Assembly (NCBI RefSeq): GCF_905397435.1
Contig: NZ_CAJPVI010000001.1
Location: forward strand, 124,001-188,000
From: Cupriavidus numazuensis
GTDB taxonomy: Bacteria; Pseudomonadota; Gammaproteobacteria; Burkholderiales; Burkholderiaceae
Direction of reading: 5' to 3'
DNA: 64,000 nucleotides
Under the pieces are notes generated by a model that worked only from the letters and a program-made list of their open reading frames with translations, made no database searches and was not told where the DNA came from. Positions within the stretch are counted from its first letter, which is position 1, and each line of letters starts with the position of its first letter. Positions 20,930 to 29,042 of this stretch are shown here, one piece after another. A program made the translations under genes and the position numbers.

Positions 20930-23062
20930 ATGACCACAACAAAGCCCGGCGACCTGCTTCGCATCCAAGCCAGGAATCTGATCATCTCGCCGAAGAACCA
21001 GCGCACCCGCACGCGCACGCGGATTCGCGAGTTCGCCGCCTCGCTCGCCGCCCATGGCCAGCTCAAGAACATCGTTGTCATTGAGCACGTGAGCCGCAAG
21101 AAGAATGCCCCCACGCACGAAGTCATCGACGGCGGGCACCGCACTGAAGGCGCGTGGCTGGCCATCCGGGAAGGCAAACTGCCCGAGGACTTCGAGCTGC
21201 TCTGCCTGCTCGACAGTGCTGACCGCGCCGAGGAGATCAGCGCAGCCGCCAACATGCACGAGCCGATGCACCCTGCGGACGAATTCACGGCATTCCGCCA
21301 CATGATCGATGGCGGCAGCGGCGTGGAGGAAGTCGCAGCACGCTTCGGCGTCACGCCCCTGACCGTGCAGCGCCGACTCAAGCTGGCCAACGTTTCGCCG
21401 CGTCTGGTTCAGGGCTACCGCGACGGCGAACTGAGCCTGGAGCAGCTCATGGCGCTGGCGATCACCGATGAGCACAAGACGCAGGAGAAGCTCTGGAACC
21501 AGGTGAAAGATCGAGGCAATTGGGAGAAGACGCCGGAGGCCTTGCGCCGCGCCCTGGTTAAGTCCGGCTCCATCAATGCCGCAACCGACAAGCGAGCCCG
21601 CTTTGTCGGCCTTGATGCCTATGAGGCCGCTGGCGGCCCCGTGGTCCGCGACCTTTTCAGCAATGGCGGTGGCTTCATCGGCGATGAAGCGCTGCTGCAG
21701 CGCCTGGCCGAGGAGAAGCTCGAGGCAGCAGCCGAAGATTTGCGCGCCAAGGGCTGGGCCTGGGTCAAGACGGCGGACCAGTGGACCTATTCCGACGAAG
21801 CGGCCTACAGCAAGAGCCAGCCCAAGAAGCGCGCCTTGACCGAGGAAGAGGCCGACATGCTGGCAACCTTGCGCGAGCAAGCCGAAGCGCTCGACAAGAA
21901 GATCGATGCTCTCGATGTCGAAGACGAAGCGCTGGACGCCGAGCTGGCCAGCCTCGAGGCGCAGATCGAGGCTATCGAGTCCCTTCAGCACGTGTTCACC
22001 GATCGCCAGAAGGCCAAGGCCGGCGCCGTGCTGACCATTGACCACGGCGGCCAGCTCAAGGTGGTACGGGGCCTGATCAAGCGTGAGGACGGCAACAAGC
22101 CGAAGAAGACGGCAGCGGACGAGACCAACAGCAACGGCGCAGGCCAGGGCGCTCCAACGCCCGAGGAAGTCGAACGCTCGCTGTCCGAACGTATGGTGAC
22201 CACGCTGACGGCCCATCGTACCGCCGCGCTGCAGGCAGTAGTGGCGAACAGGCCCGATGTCGCTGACGCCCTGCTGCTGGCCACCATGGTGCCGCAAGTC
22301 CTCTTTGCTGCCGAAGATCGGTACCGCTACAGCTACAGCTCGGTCGCCAAGATCTCCCTCACAAACAACCGCGGCGTCGGGAGGCAAGGCACGGATGATC
22401 TCGAAGGCTCGCGCGCCTGGCTGAGCCTGCAAGAGCGCATTGACTACTGGCAAGCACGTCTGCCCGCTGAGGAAGACGGCAAGCCTGCGGATCTGTTCGC
22501 CTGGTGCATGGGCCTTGATCTGGCCGACCGGGACGACCTGCGTGGTCTCTGCGTGGCACTCACCCTCAACACGCTGGAACACCGCGAAGACTGCGCCGGC
22601 CACAAGCACGCACACCAGCTCGCAGCCGCCGTCGACCTCGACATGGCCGACTGGTGGCAGGCCACCGCCGAATCCTACCTGGCCGGCGTGCCCAAGTCTC
22701 GCCGCATTGAGGCCGTGCGTGAAGCCGTCGGCGAGGAAGCAGCAGACACCATCGCCAGCATGAAGAAAGACGACATGATCGCCGCGGCCGAATTGCGCCT
22801 CGACGGCCGGCGCTGGCTGCCTGCCATTCTGCGCCGCCCGGGCAAACCGGCGGTCTCCGCTGCCGAGCCTGCGACGCCAGCAGCGGAACCCGCCGCCACG
22901 TCGGGCTCCGTCGTGCCTATCGCTGCGGTGCGCTACCGGGACGCAGCGGGCAATGCATGGACTGGCCGCGGCAAGCGCCCCAAATGGGTGGAAGCGGCAC
23001 TGGCAAGCGGCAAGACGCTTGATGACCTGCTGGTCGCCAACCGGGAGGAGATCGCAGCATGA
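20930..23062 (+). CDS. ParB/Spo0J-like nuclease or partition protein with H-NS-like C-terminus
   Basis: The gene encodes 710 residues. The N-terminal ParB domain shows HEVIDGGHRTEGAW (about residues 63–76) and an HTH (VEEVAARFGVTPLTVQRRLKLANVSP). A coiled coil (about 300–350) and a long helical region follow. The last 45 residues contain Tyr-Arg-Asp...WTGRGKRPKW, which matches the H-NS family DNA-binding motif. ParB proteins of this size occur on prophages and plasmids, usually for genome maintenance or DNA control rather than chromosome segregation. No ParA is visible in the window. Confidence 0.72.
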   Translation: MTTTKPGDLLRIQARNLIISPKNQRTRTRTRIREFAASLAAHGQLKNIVVIEHVSRKKNAPTHEVIDGGHRTEGAWLAIREGKLPEDFELLCLLDSADRAEEISAAANMHEPMHPADEFTAFRHMIDGGSGVEEVAARFGVTPLTVQRRLKLANVSPRLVQGYRDGELSLEQLMALAITDEHKTQEKLWNQVKDRGNWEKTPEALRRALVKSGSINAATDKRARFVGLDAYEAAGGPVVRDLFSNGGGFIGDEALLQRLAEEKLEAAAEDLRAKGWAWVKTADQWTYSDEAAYSKSQPKKRALTEEEADMLATLREQAEALDKKIDALDVEDEALDAELASLEAQIEAIESLQHVFTDRQKAKAGAVLTIDHGGQLKVVRGLIKREDGNKPKKTAADETNSNGAGQGAPTPEEVERSLSERMVTTLTAHRTAALQAVVANRPDVADALLLATMVPQVLFAAEDRYRYSYSSVAKISLTNNRGVGRQGTDDLEGSRAWLSLQERIDYWQARLPAEEDGKPADLFAWCMGLDLADRDDLRGLCVALTLNTLEHREDCAGHKHAHQLAAAVDLDMADWWQATAESYLAGVPKSRRIEAVREAVGEEAADTIASMKKDDMIAAAELRLDGRRWLPAILRRPGKPAVSAAEPATPAAEPAATSGSVVPIAAVRYRDAAGNAWTGRGKRPKWVEAALASGKTLDDLLVANREEIAA

Positions 23063-23865
23063 AATCAGATCGACAGAATCGCCGCCCATCGCCCGACAGC
23101 ATCGCCGCGCGCATCCCCGAGGAGCAGGGCCGCCAGCTCGCCTCCACATCACGCTCGCGGAAGGTCTTTCCTGGCACGCGGCGCCCGCACGTCGACGACA
23201 TCGCCGTCGACCAGTTGGCCACCGCCATGAAGGCCAAGCTGGCCACCTGCCGCACTCTTGGCCGACGCGGCTGGGACAACCCGCTCGAATGCTCGGTTGA
23301 ACGCCTCGCACGCCTGATGGCCCACGCCATTTGCAAGGGCGACCCGGTGGACGTGGCGAACTACGCTGCCATGCTGCACGCGCGGCGTGCCGACTACCTG
23401 GTTGTCTCCAAACACGCCACACGCGGATTCCTGCAGGGATCACGCGAGGACCAGTCCAAGCGGATCAACGAGCTGGACGCCGCGCTTAGCCAGACAATCG
23501 ACGAGCGCGACCGATACCACGCTGCCGCCGACAAGCTGGCCGAAGCGATCGCCGCATATTTCCACGTCGATATCGGCGAGCACAGCAGCGCCAGCTGCCC
23601 ATGGGAAGGTGCGCTCGCGGCAATCGAGAGCGCGCCAGCACCGCAACCACGCGGCATCGATGACGCCTCGCCGCGCGAATGGGATCTCGCTTCGCGAAAT
23701 GCGCGACTCACTGCCGAACACACCAGGCTCACTGGCGCGCTCAATCGGATCGCCCACATGCTGAACCATAATAGCCAGCCCGTGGACATGCACCGCGAAG
23801 AGCTACGCGCGATCGCGCGCACTGCCCTGCAGCCCACCACCACCCGGGAAAAGCACCATGGCTGA
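23059..23865 (+). CDS. Hypothetical phage protein following ParB
   Basis: The gene encodes 268 residues. The central part (MKAKLATCRTLGRRGWDNPLECSVERLARLMAHAICKGDPVDVANYAAML) is helical with a conserved-looking Trp/Cys pair, and a coiled-coil stretch (INELDAALSQTIDERDRYHAAADKLAEAI) follows. It overlaps ParB by four bases, so the two are coupled. Function unknown. Confidence 0.55.
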   Translation: MKSDRQNRRPSPDSIAARIPEEQGRQLASTSRSRKVFPGTRRPHVDDIAVDQLATAMKAKLATCRTLGRRGWDNPLECSVERLARLMAHAICKGDPVDVANYAAMLHARRADYLVVSKHATRGFLQGSREDQSKRINELDAALSQTIDERDRYHAAADKLAEAIAAYFHVDIGEHSSASCPWEGALAAIESAPAPQPRGIDDASPREWDLASRNARLTAEHTRLTGALNRIAHMLNHNSQPVDMHREELRAIARTALQPTTTREKHHG

Positions 23866-24497
23866 AACGACCACCCAACGCATCATTCCCGCCGCCGGAG
23901 CACCGGCGATGCCGGCATTCCCGTCGAGCGTTTTCCAGCTGGGGCAGTCCATGTCCGTCCAGGCCGCCGATGACCTCGTGGCCACGGCCACCACCACACC
24001 AGCGATGCCCGAATCAACCACGAAGGTCGATCTCGCGATTGCCTACGTGAAGCAATACGGCGAGGCCTCGCGCGCCGAGCTGGCCAGCGCCATGGGACTT
24101 GAGTCGGACAGCCACGTGAAGTCCTTTCTCAAGACGCCACTGGGCTGATGGCAGGCTGCATGCCGACGGCGACCGCTACACCATCGGCAACGACCAACCG
24201 CAACCGCGCCCGCGACGCGCACGCAGCACGACCAGGAAACCTCCTGCACGGCCGCGCAACAGCATGAAGCGCCCAGCCGCCTCCCACTTCCACGCTGCAC
24301 CAGCGCCAGTCGCACACAAAACCTCACCGACCGCCGTCGCGCAGATCCTGGTCGGCGGCATCGGCATCAGCGTGCGCGAAGACGGCGGCGTATCGATCTC
24401 CGCCAACGGATGCGCCGTCGAGCTGACGCCCGCCCAGGCCAACATCATGCGCACGTTTGACACACTGCTTTCGACCGCCTCGGGTGTCCCAGCATGA
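23858..24497 (+). pseudogene. Phage gene split by a frameshift
   Basis: The first frame (23858–24148) encodes 96 residues with an HTH-like end (VDLAIAYVKQYGEASRAELASAMGLESDSHVKSFLKTPL), then stops at TGA 24146–24148. The +1 frame continues without interruption from about 24144 as ADGRLHADGDRYTIG, reading on to 24497 as a 118-codon extension. One surplus G in the run at 24142–24144 would explain the break. As an intact gene it would be about 212 residues. It could be a genuine mutation, a sequencing error, or unusual frameshifting; the downstream half also has its own ATG (24264). Confidence 0.55.
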
Positions 24498-24611
24498 CGG
24501 CGGAAGTGCACCCCCGTGGAATGGACGGCCGCCATCACCAGCTCCACGCGCGGCGTGATGTGCCTGGGCCCGAGTGCCTGAAGCCACTGCCCCGCAAAGA
24601 CCGAGCTCGTG

Positions 24612-24965
24612 ATGGTGCGCGAGGTCCTGCGTGGCGAGCAGCCTATTGCGATCGCCACCGCAGCCGCGGGCAATGCCGACGTGGCCAGCGCCATCGACGC
24701 CGCCATGAACGAGCTTGCGCGCGAGCTGGGCTGCGCCTTCAGCGATCTGATCCCACACAACAGCGGCCTATTCATCCCCGGCCAGGCGAAGGCCTGCGCG
24801 AATCCTATCGACGCCATCCGGCAGCTGTTCGCGCACGTCTACGCCGGCGGGCGCGTCCTGCGGGCGCCGCGACTGATGCCCGACGCGCCGGCGCAGCGCA
24901 CCAGCAAGGCCGACCCCTCCCCTATCGAATCCGACCCGCGCCAGGTTGCGCTGTTCGAGGTATGA
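24612..24965 (+). CDS. Hypothetical phage protein
   Basis: The gene encodes 117 residues; ATG at 24612, with GTG at 24609 as an alternative. The sequence VREVLRGEQPIAIATAAAGNADVASAIDAAMNELARELG is Ala-rich helical, and the C-terminal part carries Asp/Pro (RLMPDAPAQRTSK...). Its true start may be further upstream and disrupted, because the upstream frame has an in-frame TGA at 24579–24581. Function unknown. Confidence 0.5.
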   Translation: MVREVLRGEQPIAIATAAAGNADVASAIDAAMNELARELGCAFSDLIPHNSGLFIPGQAKACANPIDAIRQLFAHVYAGGRVLRAPRLMPDAPAQRTSKADPSPIESDPRQVALFEV

Positions 24966-25264
24966 CCATGATCCGCCCCGCCCTCGCCCGCACCGCCGGC
25001 ATTCTTTGCAGTAACGCCGAGTTTCGCCGCTTCCTGGCTGAGCGCTTCCCAATTGACTGGAAGGACTTTTCCGATCTAGAGGATGTGGATAGGGCAGCCG
25101 CCGTGGTTCGGGCTACCTGCAAGATCAGCTCCCGCAGCGAACTGGACAGTAACCCCGCCGCGGCTCAATGCTTCCATGCCGAGTTGGGATTCCCCTACAA
25201 CAACTGGCGCCAAGCCTGCAGATCGCAGCCGCTGAGCGAGGGGCCTGTCCAGGAACAGCCATGA
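24962..25264 (+). CDS. Hypothetical phage protein, conserved among prophages
   Basis: The gene encodes 100 residues with ATG 24962 overlapping the previous stop (a second ATG at 24968). The pattern ILCSNAEFRRFLAERFP...AAVVRATCKISSRSELDSNPAAAQCFHAELGFPYNNWRQAC is one I recognise from many Proteobacteria prophages, just ahead of DNA-metabolism genes. No role is known to me. It is the last gene of the rightward operon. Confidence 0.6.
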   Translation: MTMIRPALARTAGILCSNAEFRRFLAERFPIDWKDFSDLEDVDRAAAVVRATCKISSRSELDSNPAAAQCFHAELGFPYNNWRQACRSQPLSEGPVQEQP

Positions 25265-25301
25265 AAGAAGGAGAGGGGACCGATGCCCCCTCTCCTTCTT
25301 T
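25264..25301. terminator. Bidirectional intrinsic terminator
   Basis: A 15-bp perfect stem (aaagaaggagagggg / cccctctccttcttt, 25264–25278 and 25287–25301) with an 8-base loop lies between the rightward operon and the convergent cassette. It is A/T-rich at both ends, so it can work in both directions. Confidence 0.85.
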
Positions 25302-25320
25302 GCCCCTTCTCAGCCGGCTC

Positions 25321-26043
25321 TCAAATTTTGTTGAGGCGCACCAGTTCGCCTCGCACTTCGCCCCCAAGAGGCTCAGCGACGCGCTGTGGCAGCGGACTGC
25401 GCTGATCCGCCGGCGTTTCAGACAGCGCTATCGCCGCCCCAAGAACCTCCTCGGGCCGCAGCCTAGCGACTTGCCCAATCAACGGTTGTTGGGCTGCAAT
25501 CTTTGCCGGATCGCCCCCAGTCTCACGCAATTTTTGCAAGATATACCGCTGCCATGGCGCATCCGATTCTCTAACCGGCCAATCGCCAGTGTCAAGAAGC
25601 CGAATTGCATAGACCTCAAAGACGGCCTTCACAAAGCTAGCGCAAGTAAATCCCTCGCCAATACCAAATGGCTTGACATTGCCTTGCTGATCAAAATAAG
25701 GCTGGTCGCTTAAGGCAATACTATAAGGAATCCGCCCTTCATTGTTGGCCTGGAGATCAAACAACCAGTTCTTAAATGCGAATTCATTGTACTCATGCAG
25801 CAGGCTCACCGGTGCATAGCCATAGTGACCGGCGCGTGCATGGCCATCTTCGATCGGCTGAGCCAAGAAATGATTGTCCCAACCGAGGTGAACAAGCCAC
25901 CACGACCCATCATCCTTTTCGAGAAGAAAAGCAATGTGCCGCTGATCTACAGTCCTCGTGACTGCTCGACCAGCAATTGCCAATGCAATTCCCGAACGCG
26001 CTGCAACCCTTGCGGGATCAACGACATCCAATTGCACTGGCAT
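25321..26043 (-). CDS. Cassette protein C, possible permuted papain-like (NlpC/P60-type) fold
   Basis: The gene encodes 240 residues and is A/T-richer than its neighbours. It contains QRHIAFLLEKDDGSWWLVHLGWD near residues 34–56 and GEGFTCASFVKAVFEVY near residues 131–147. A His-containing strand before a Cys-containing helix is the order of the permuted NlpC/P60 (YiiX-like) fold. If so, Cys137 and a nearby His would be catalytic. No signal peptide. It is the third gene of a minus-strand operon between the terminator and the integrase. The function is not established. Confidence 0.45.
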   Translation of the reverse strand: MPVQLDVVDPARVAARSGIALAIAGRAVTRTVDQRHIAFLLEKDDGSWWLVHLGWDNHFLAQPIEDGHARAGHYGYAPVSLLHEYNEFAFKNWLFDLQANNEGRIPYSIALSDQPYFDQQGNVKPFGIGEGFTCASFVKAVFEVYAIRLLDTGDWPVRESDAPWQRYILQKLRETGGDPAKIAAQQPLIGQVARLRPEEVLGAAIALSETPADQRSPLPQRVAEPLGGEVRGELVRLNKI

Positions 26044-26046
26044 CCG

Positions 26047-26643
26047 TCAATCTTCCATCCCATAGAGAATTTCGCCAGCCGGTTCTCCCCGAGCCACGAG
26101 CGCAATGCGCGCGCGGCGGAGAAACTCCTGCCATCCAGTCAGAATTCGGCGCGCTCGGAATGACGTCCGCAACACTGCAACGAGCGTCCACCCACTCAGA
26201 CGACTCGGCTCGAGCGATACGAGAAGTCTACTCACCGCCGCGACGTCGTGTTGATTGAACGATCTCTCAATGTACCGAATGGCAATACGAGCAGCAGCCC
26301 GACCGTTGCCCACTTCCTCATATGCAAGTATCTGAGCAGTGAGAATCTTCCCAATGTCACGAGCGATCTTTTCCTGTGCGGCACGTACCCAGTCCTGATT
26401 CTCGCTTAGCGAACTGGAATCGGGATCTACGATAGAGACCACTCCACCCAATACGAATCGCTTGCTTTGACGCTGATAGGCCCCACCAACGTTAGGATAA
26501 GGTGCAACTTGCGAATTCTGGTCGTCGGTCCAGTCGTGCCGATATAGACCTCTATTGTGCATACCAATAGACGTCGAGCTGCCCCCCATCTCTACACCAA
26601 AAAATGGGTTTACGGCTGGATGAAATTGCTGGACGTGAGTCAT
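26047..26643 (-). CDS. Cassette protein B, hypothetical
   Basis: The gene encodes 198 residues. The start overlaps the stop of protein A by four bases, and only three bases separate it from protein C's start. The N-terminal part is Gly/Ser/His rich (VNPFFGVEMGGSSTSIGMHNRG), the C-terminal part is helical (RAAARIAIRYIERSFNQHDVAAVSRLL). No known domain or signal peptide. Its base composition is lower GC than the phage genes around it. Confidence 0.5.
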   Translation of the reverse strand: MTHVQQFHPAVNPFFGVEMGGSSTSIGMHNRGLYRHDWTDDQNSQVAPYPNVGGAYQRQSKRFVLGGVVSIVDPDSSSLSENQDWVRAAQEKIARDIGKILTAQILAYEEVGNGRAAARIAIRYIERSFNQHDVAAVSRLLVSLEPSRLSGWTLVAVLRTSFRARRILTGWQEFLRRARIALVARGEPAGEILYGMED

Positions 26644-27371
26644 TTGAAACCTTCAGCGAGATCCGAAAGGATCAGATCACGAAATTCCGGCAGAAACCGG
26701 CTTGCATCGCTGCTCAACACCTCAGCCGCACAAGCCTCGGACGTGTTGAAATCCAGTTCAACTCTACACATACATTGCGAGTGCTCCGAGACCGTCCCCG
26801 ACGGACTGAACTCGAGCATCTTCGCCTCAAGTGAAAGCAATCGCACCATGCGATTTAGCTCCACCGAGGGTAAAAACGAGGATGACGTAGCGTAATTAAA
26901 CTGCAAAGCCACATCTCGAATCGCAGCCGGATCAAACTTTGCAAAGTGGGCCAGTTCATGAATGAGCGTATTTGACGCTACCCGCCCCTCTGTCGGACGC
27001 CAAACGCCGACCGCCAGAGCAATTCGATTCGCAGAAATCTGTGCCTCGGAGAACCATGCACCAAACTTCTCGACAAATGGCTCAATCCGGTCAACCAGCT
27101 TTCCCAGTGACGGAGCAGTCGGCCCAGGCTTGGGAATGGCCGAGAGCGTCAACTCGGTACGGTTGAATCCCCCCTTGATCTCCAACTGGTTGTCTTCGCA
27201 GGGCCCAATCTCGCTGTACTCCGCTACGTGCGGCTTCTTGAGAACTGATTCGGGGTCCGCGCCCGTCAATGACCGAAAGTATCCAGCACCCTCCACACGC
27301 GAAGGCTCTTGCGTGAAGAAGATTAGCCTCAGGGCATCAACCTCCCAATCGCCGATTGGTGGCAACGACAT
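26640..27371 (-). CDS. Cassette protein A, hypothetical
   Basis: The gene encodes 243 residues from ATG at 27371, which has GGAG five bases upstream; an upstream start at 27521 is possible because the frame is open. It is beta-rich with alternating charged strands (NQLEIKGGFNRTELTLS; RIALAVGVWRPTEG). The sequence begins WEVDALRLIFFTQEPSRVEG. No motif allowed assignment. It heads a three-gene operon, of lower GC, next to the integrase, the usual place for cargo such as anti-phage modules. Confidence 0.5.
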   Translation of the reverse strand: MSLPPIGDWEVDALRLIFFTQEPSRVEGAGYFRSLTGADPESVLKKPHVAEYSEIGPCEDNQLEIKGGFNRTELTLSAIPKPGPTAPSLGKLVDRIEPFVEKFGAWFSEAQISANRIALAVGVWRPTEGRVASNTLIHELAHFAKFDPAAIRDVALQFNYATSSSFLPSVELNRMVRLLSLEAKMLEFSPSGTVSEHSQCMCRVELDFNTSEACAAEVLSSDASRFLPEFRDLILSDLAEGFK

Positions 27372-27565
27372 ACGCTCTCCAGTACAGGGGTACCCAGGAT
27401 GGGCCAATATTCTCGTTATGGTGCCCCATCCACCGTTCTTCGACAACACGAATAAGCAGCGATTAGGGCCACTGCTCTGTCGAAGAAAGTGCGCTAAGAC
27501 ACCATCGGAACGGTACGGCATCAATCGGATGAATGCAACTCACGCTTAACATGAGGTTCGCGCAG

Positions 27566-27576
27566 CGATCATAACA
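27566..27576 (-). promoter_or_regulatory. Candidate extended -10 promoter for the cassette
   Basis: On the minus strand TGTTATGAT (about 27576–27568) matches an extended -10 element, TGnTATnAT-like. It lies upstream of the cassette within the A/T-rich 225-bp gap between the integrase stop and protein A. No good -35 is present. Confidence 0.3.
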
Positions 27577-27595
27577 CATTGTTTTCTAAAGAATT

Positions 27596-28924
27596 TCATT
27601 CAGCCCCATCCGGTCCACGACACAGTTGAGCACCCACTCGGGTGCTCGGCAAACGGGCAAGTCCCTCCAATTTCTCTGACAGCTTCTCCAGCCACTCGCG
27701 CCGCTCCCGGTCGTACGTATGCCGGTTGTAGACGCCCTGCACGCCTGGCAGCATATGCCCGAGGACAGACTCCGCAACGTCGTTGGGACACCCCATAGCC
27801 GCTAGCATGGTGCGCACTGTGCGACGGAGATCGTGCGGCGCCCAGTGCGTAACAGGTAACCGCGGCCGCTTGGATTCCGGCCGAGTCTTGGAATACGGCT
27901 GATTGTAATGAACGGCTGTCTGAATCACCTTCTGCTCCATGGGACCGCCGGCTCGTGACTGGAAAAGGTACCCATCCCCAGCCACTGCTAGCCGCCGCCG
28001 CACAATTTGTTCTGCCCTCCCAAGCAGCGGCACGCGCAAATCCGTTGCGCCGGGGTTCCTGGCGTTCTTGGTCTTCTCCTTCGGGATAGTCCACCAAAGA
28101 CCGTCCTTTTCCTCACTGATCTCGGCAGCTTCCATGGCAGCAATCTCCGAGCCGCGGGTACCTGTCCACAGGTACAACGTGAGGGCGTCATTCACGATAC
28201 GACTGAAATTCGGAAGCCAGCAGATGAGCTCGCCAACATCCTGCTCTGTAAGAACGCGCTTCACCGCACCGATCGACTTGCCTGCAATCTTCTTACCATT
28301 GCTACGCAACCGCCCGCGCATGATCTGACGCCACCAGTTTGGCGCGTCTTCCGAGAGTTTTCCGGAGTCAAGGGCATAGTCCCAGGCTGCCCCAAGCTCC
28401 GAACGCAGCTTCCCGGCCTGTACTGGGATGTGCACATACAACTTCAACAGATCAAATGCCACCGCCCGAGTCACCTGCTCCGGGAGAAGGCCGGCAACCG
28501 ACCCAAGCATCGTGTCAAACATACGGCGGATCTCTTTTGATCCTTTCAGCGCGCGCCTACGCTCAATATGCTCGACCAGGTAGTCCCGGCAGAGAGCTCG
28601 GACCGTATAGGCTCCCTCCTGGGGTAAACTTCCGCCCATTACCGATTGCGCGCTTGCTCTCGCCGTGCGCTTCTCCGCGGCTACATCGCGACCACTGTCC
28701 CGGGCGAGCCTAAGCTCCTCCCACCTGACAATGGCGGCCGCCGGCGACATCGCTGGCCAAGCTCCGATCTTCGTCTGCCTCATGCGGCCGTCGACGGGCG
28801 ATTTGTAGCGGTAGGTCCACGTGCGTCGGTTGGCGGTACATTCAAGGCGCAGACCTGGATGGCCTTCGATCGTCATGTGCTCCCCCGGCTTGAGCAGCTT
28901 GGCAGCGCGCGCATCGAAATACAT
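27596..28924 (-). CDS. Tyrosine integrase, P4/DUF4102-type
   Basis: The gene encodes 442 residues. The N-terminal arm-binding domain (FDARAAKLLKPGEHMTIEGHPGLRLECT) is DUF4102-like, and the C-terminal catalytic domain carries Arg257 (WTGTR), His364 and Arg367 (HDLRR), His390 (LGH), and Tyr399 (GVYNRH). It catalyses site-specific integration and, with an excisionase, excision. It is the outermost prophage gene and is transcribed toward the prophage interior. No ribosome binding site precedes ATG 28924, but the direct repeats at 28926–29015 do. Confidence 0.93.
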   Translation of the reverse strand: MYFDARAAKLLKPGEHMTIEGHPGLRLECTANRRTWTYRYKSPVDGRMRQTKIGAWPAMSPAAAIVRWEELRLARDSGRDVAAEKRTARASAQSVMGGSLPQEGAYTVRALCRDYLVEHIERRRALKGSKEIRRMFDTMLGSVAGLLPEQVTRAVAFDLLKLYVHIPVQAGKLRSELGAAWDYALDSGKLSEDAPNWWRQIMRGRLRSNGKKIAGKSIGAVKRVLTEQDVGELICWLPNFSRIVNDALTLYLWTGTRGSEIAAMEAAEISEEKDGLWWTIPKEKTKNARNPGATDLRVPLLGRAEQIVRRRLAVAGDGYLFQSRAGGPMEQKVIQTAVHYNQPYSKTRPESKRPRLPVTHWAPHDLRRTVRTMLAAMGCPNDVAESVLGHMLPGVQGVYNRHTYDRERREWLEKLSEKLEGLARLPSTRVGAQLCRGPDGAE

Positions 28925-28925
28925 G

Positions 28926-29015
28926 GCGTAGGTTTTCAGTAGCGTAGGTTTTGCCGGAACGGCATAGACACACCCCGGCGTAGGTTTTTCGGGATGATAC
29001 GCTAAAAACCTACGC
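28926..29015. repeat. Repeated 11-mer GCGTAGGTTTT beside integrase, candidate att/arm sites
   Basis: GCGTAGGTTTT occurs identically at 28926–28936, 28942–28952 and 28978–28988, and as its reverse complement at 29005–29015. The third copy and the inverted copy form a potential stem. This lies between the integrase start codon and mutS, exactly where the attachment site and integrase arm sites are expected. The core cannot be identified without the other prophage end. Confidence 0.6.
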
Positions 29016-29042
29016 TAAAGACTGGAGTGTAGGCGAGTGACG

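Larger units (their letters stand above)
1..29030. mobile_element. Lambda-like siphovirus prophage (right-hand part, integrase end)
   Basis: Packaging, head and tail genes occur in the lambda order, preceded by a divergent repressor/Cro control region and followed at the right by a P4-type tyrosine integrase. The left end lies outside the window because the tape measure gene is cut by position 1, so lysis genes, tail tip genes and one attachment site are not visible. The right boundary is placed between the integrase start (28924) and the mutS start (about 29043); the exact core cannot be fixed without the other end. Confidence 0.95.

Noticed and set aside
20792-23443. 883-codon open frame antisense to the ParB gene
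   Set aside because: It is the complement of a well-supported ParB gene; high GC content makes antisense frames open. Its protein is rich in Arg, His, Gly and Leu without domains.
28926-29015. CRISPR-like array from the four 11-mers
   Set aside because: The repeats are too short and unevenly spaced, one is inverted, and there is no cas gene.
28925-29036. tRNA gene as the integration site
   Set aside because: No cloverleaf or tRNA 3' end can be found next to the integrase; the site is between int and mutS.
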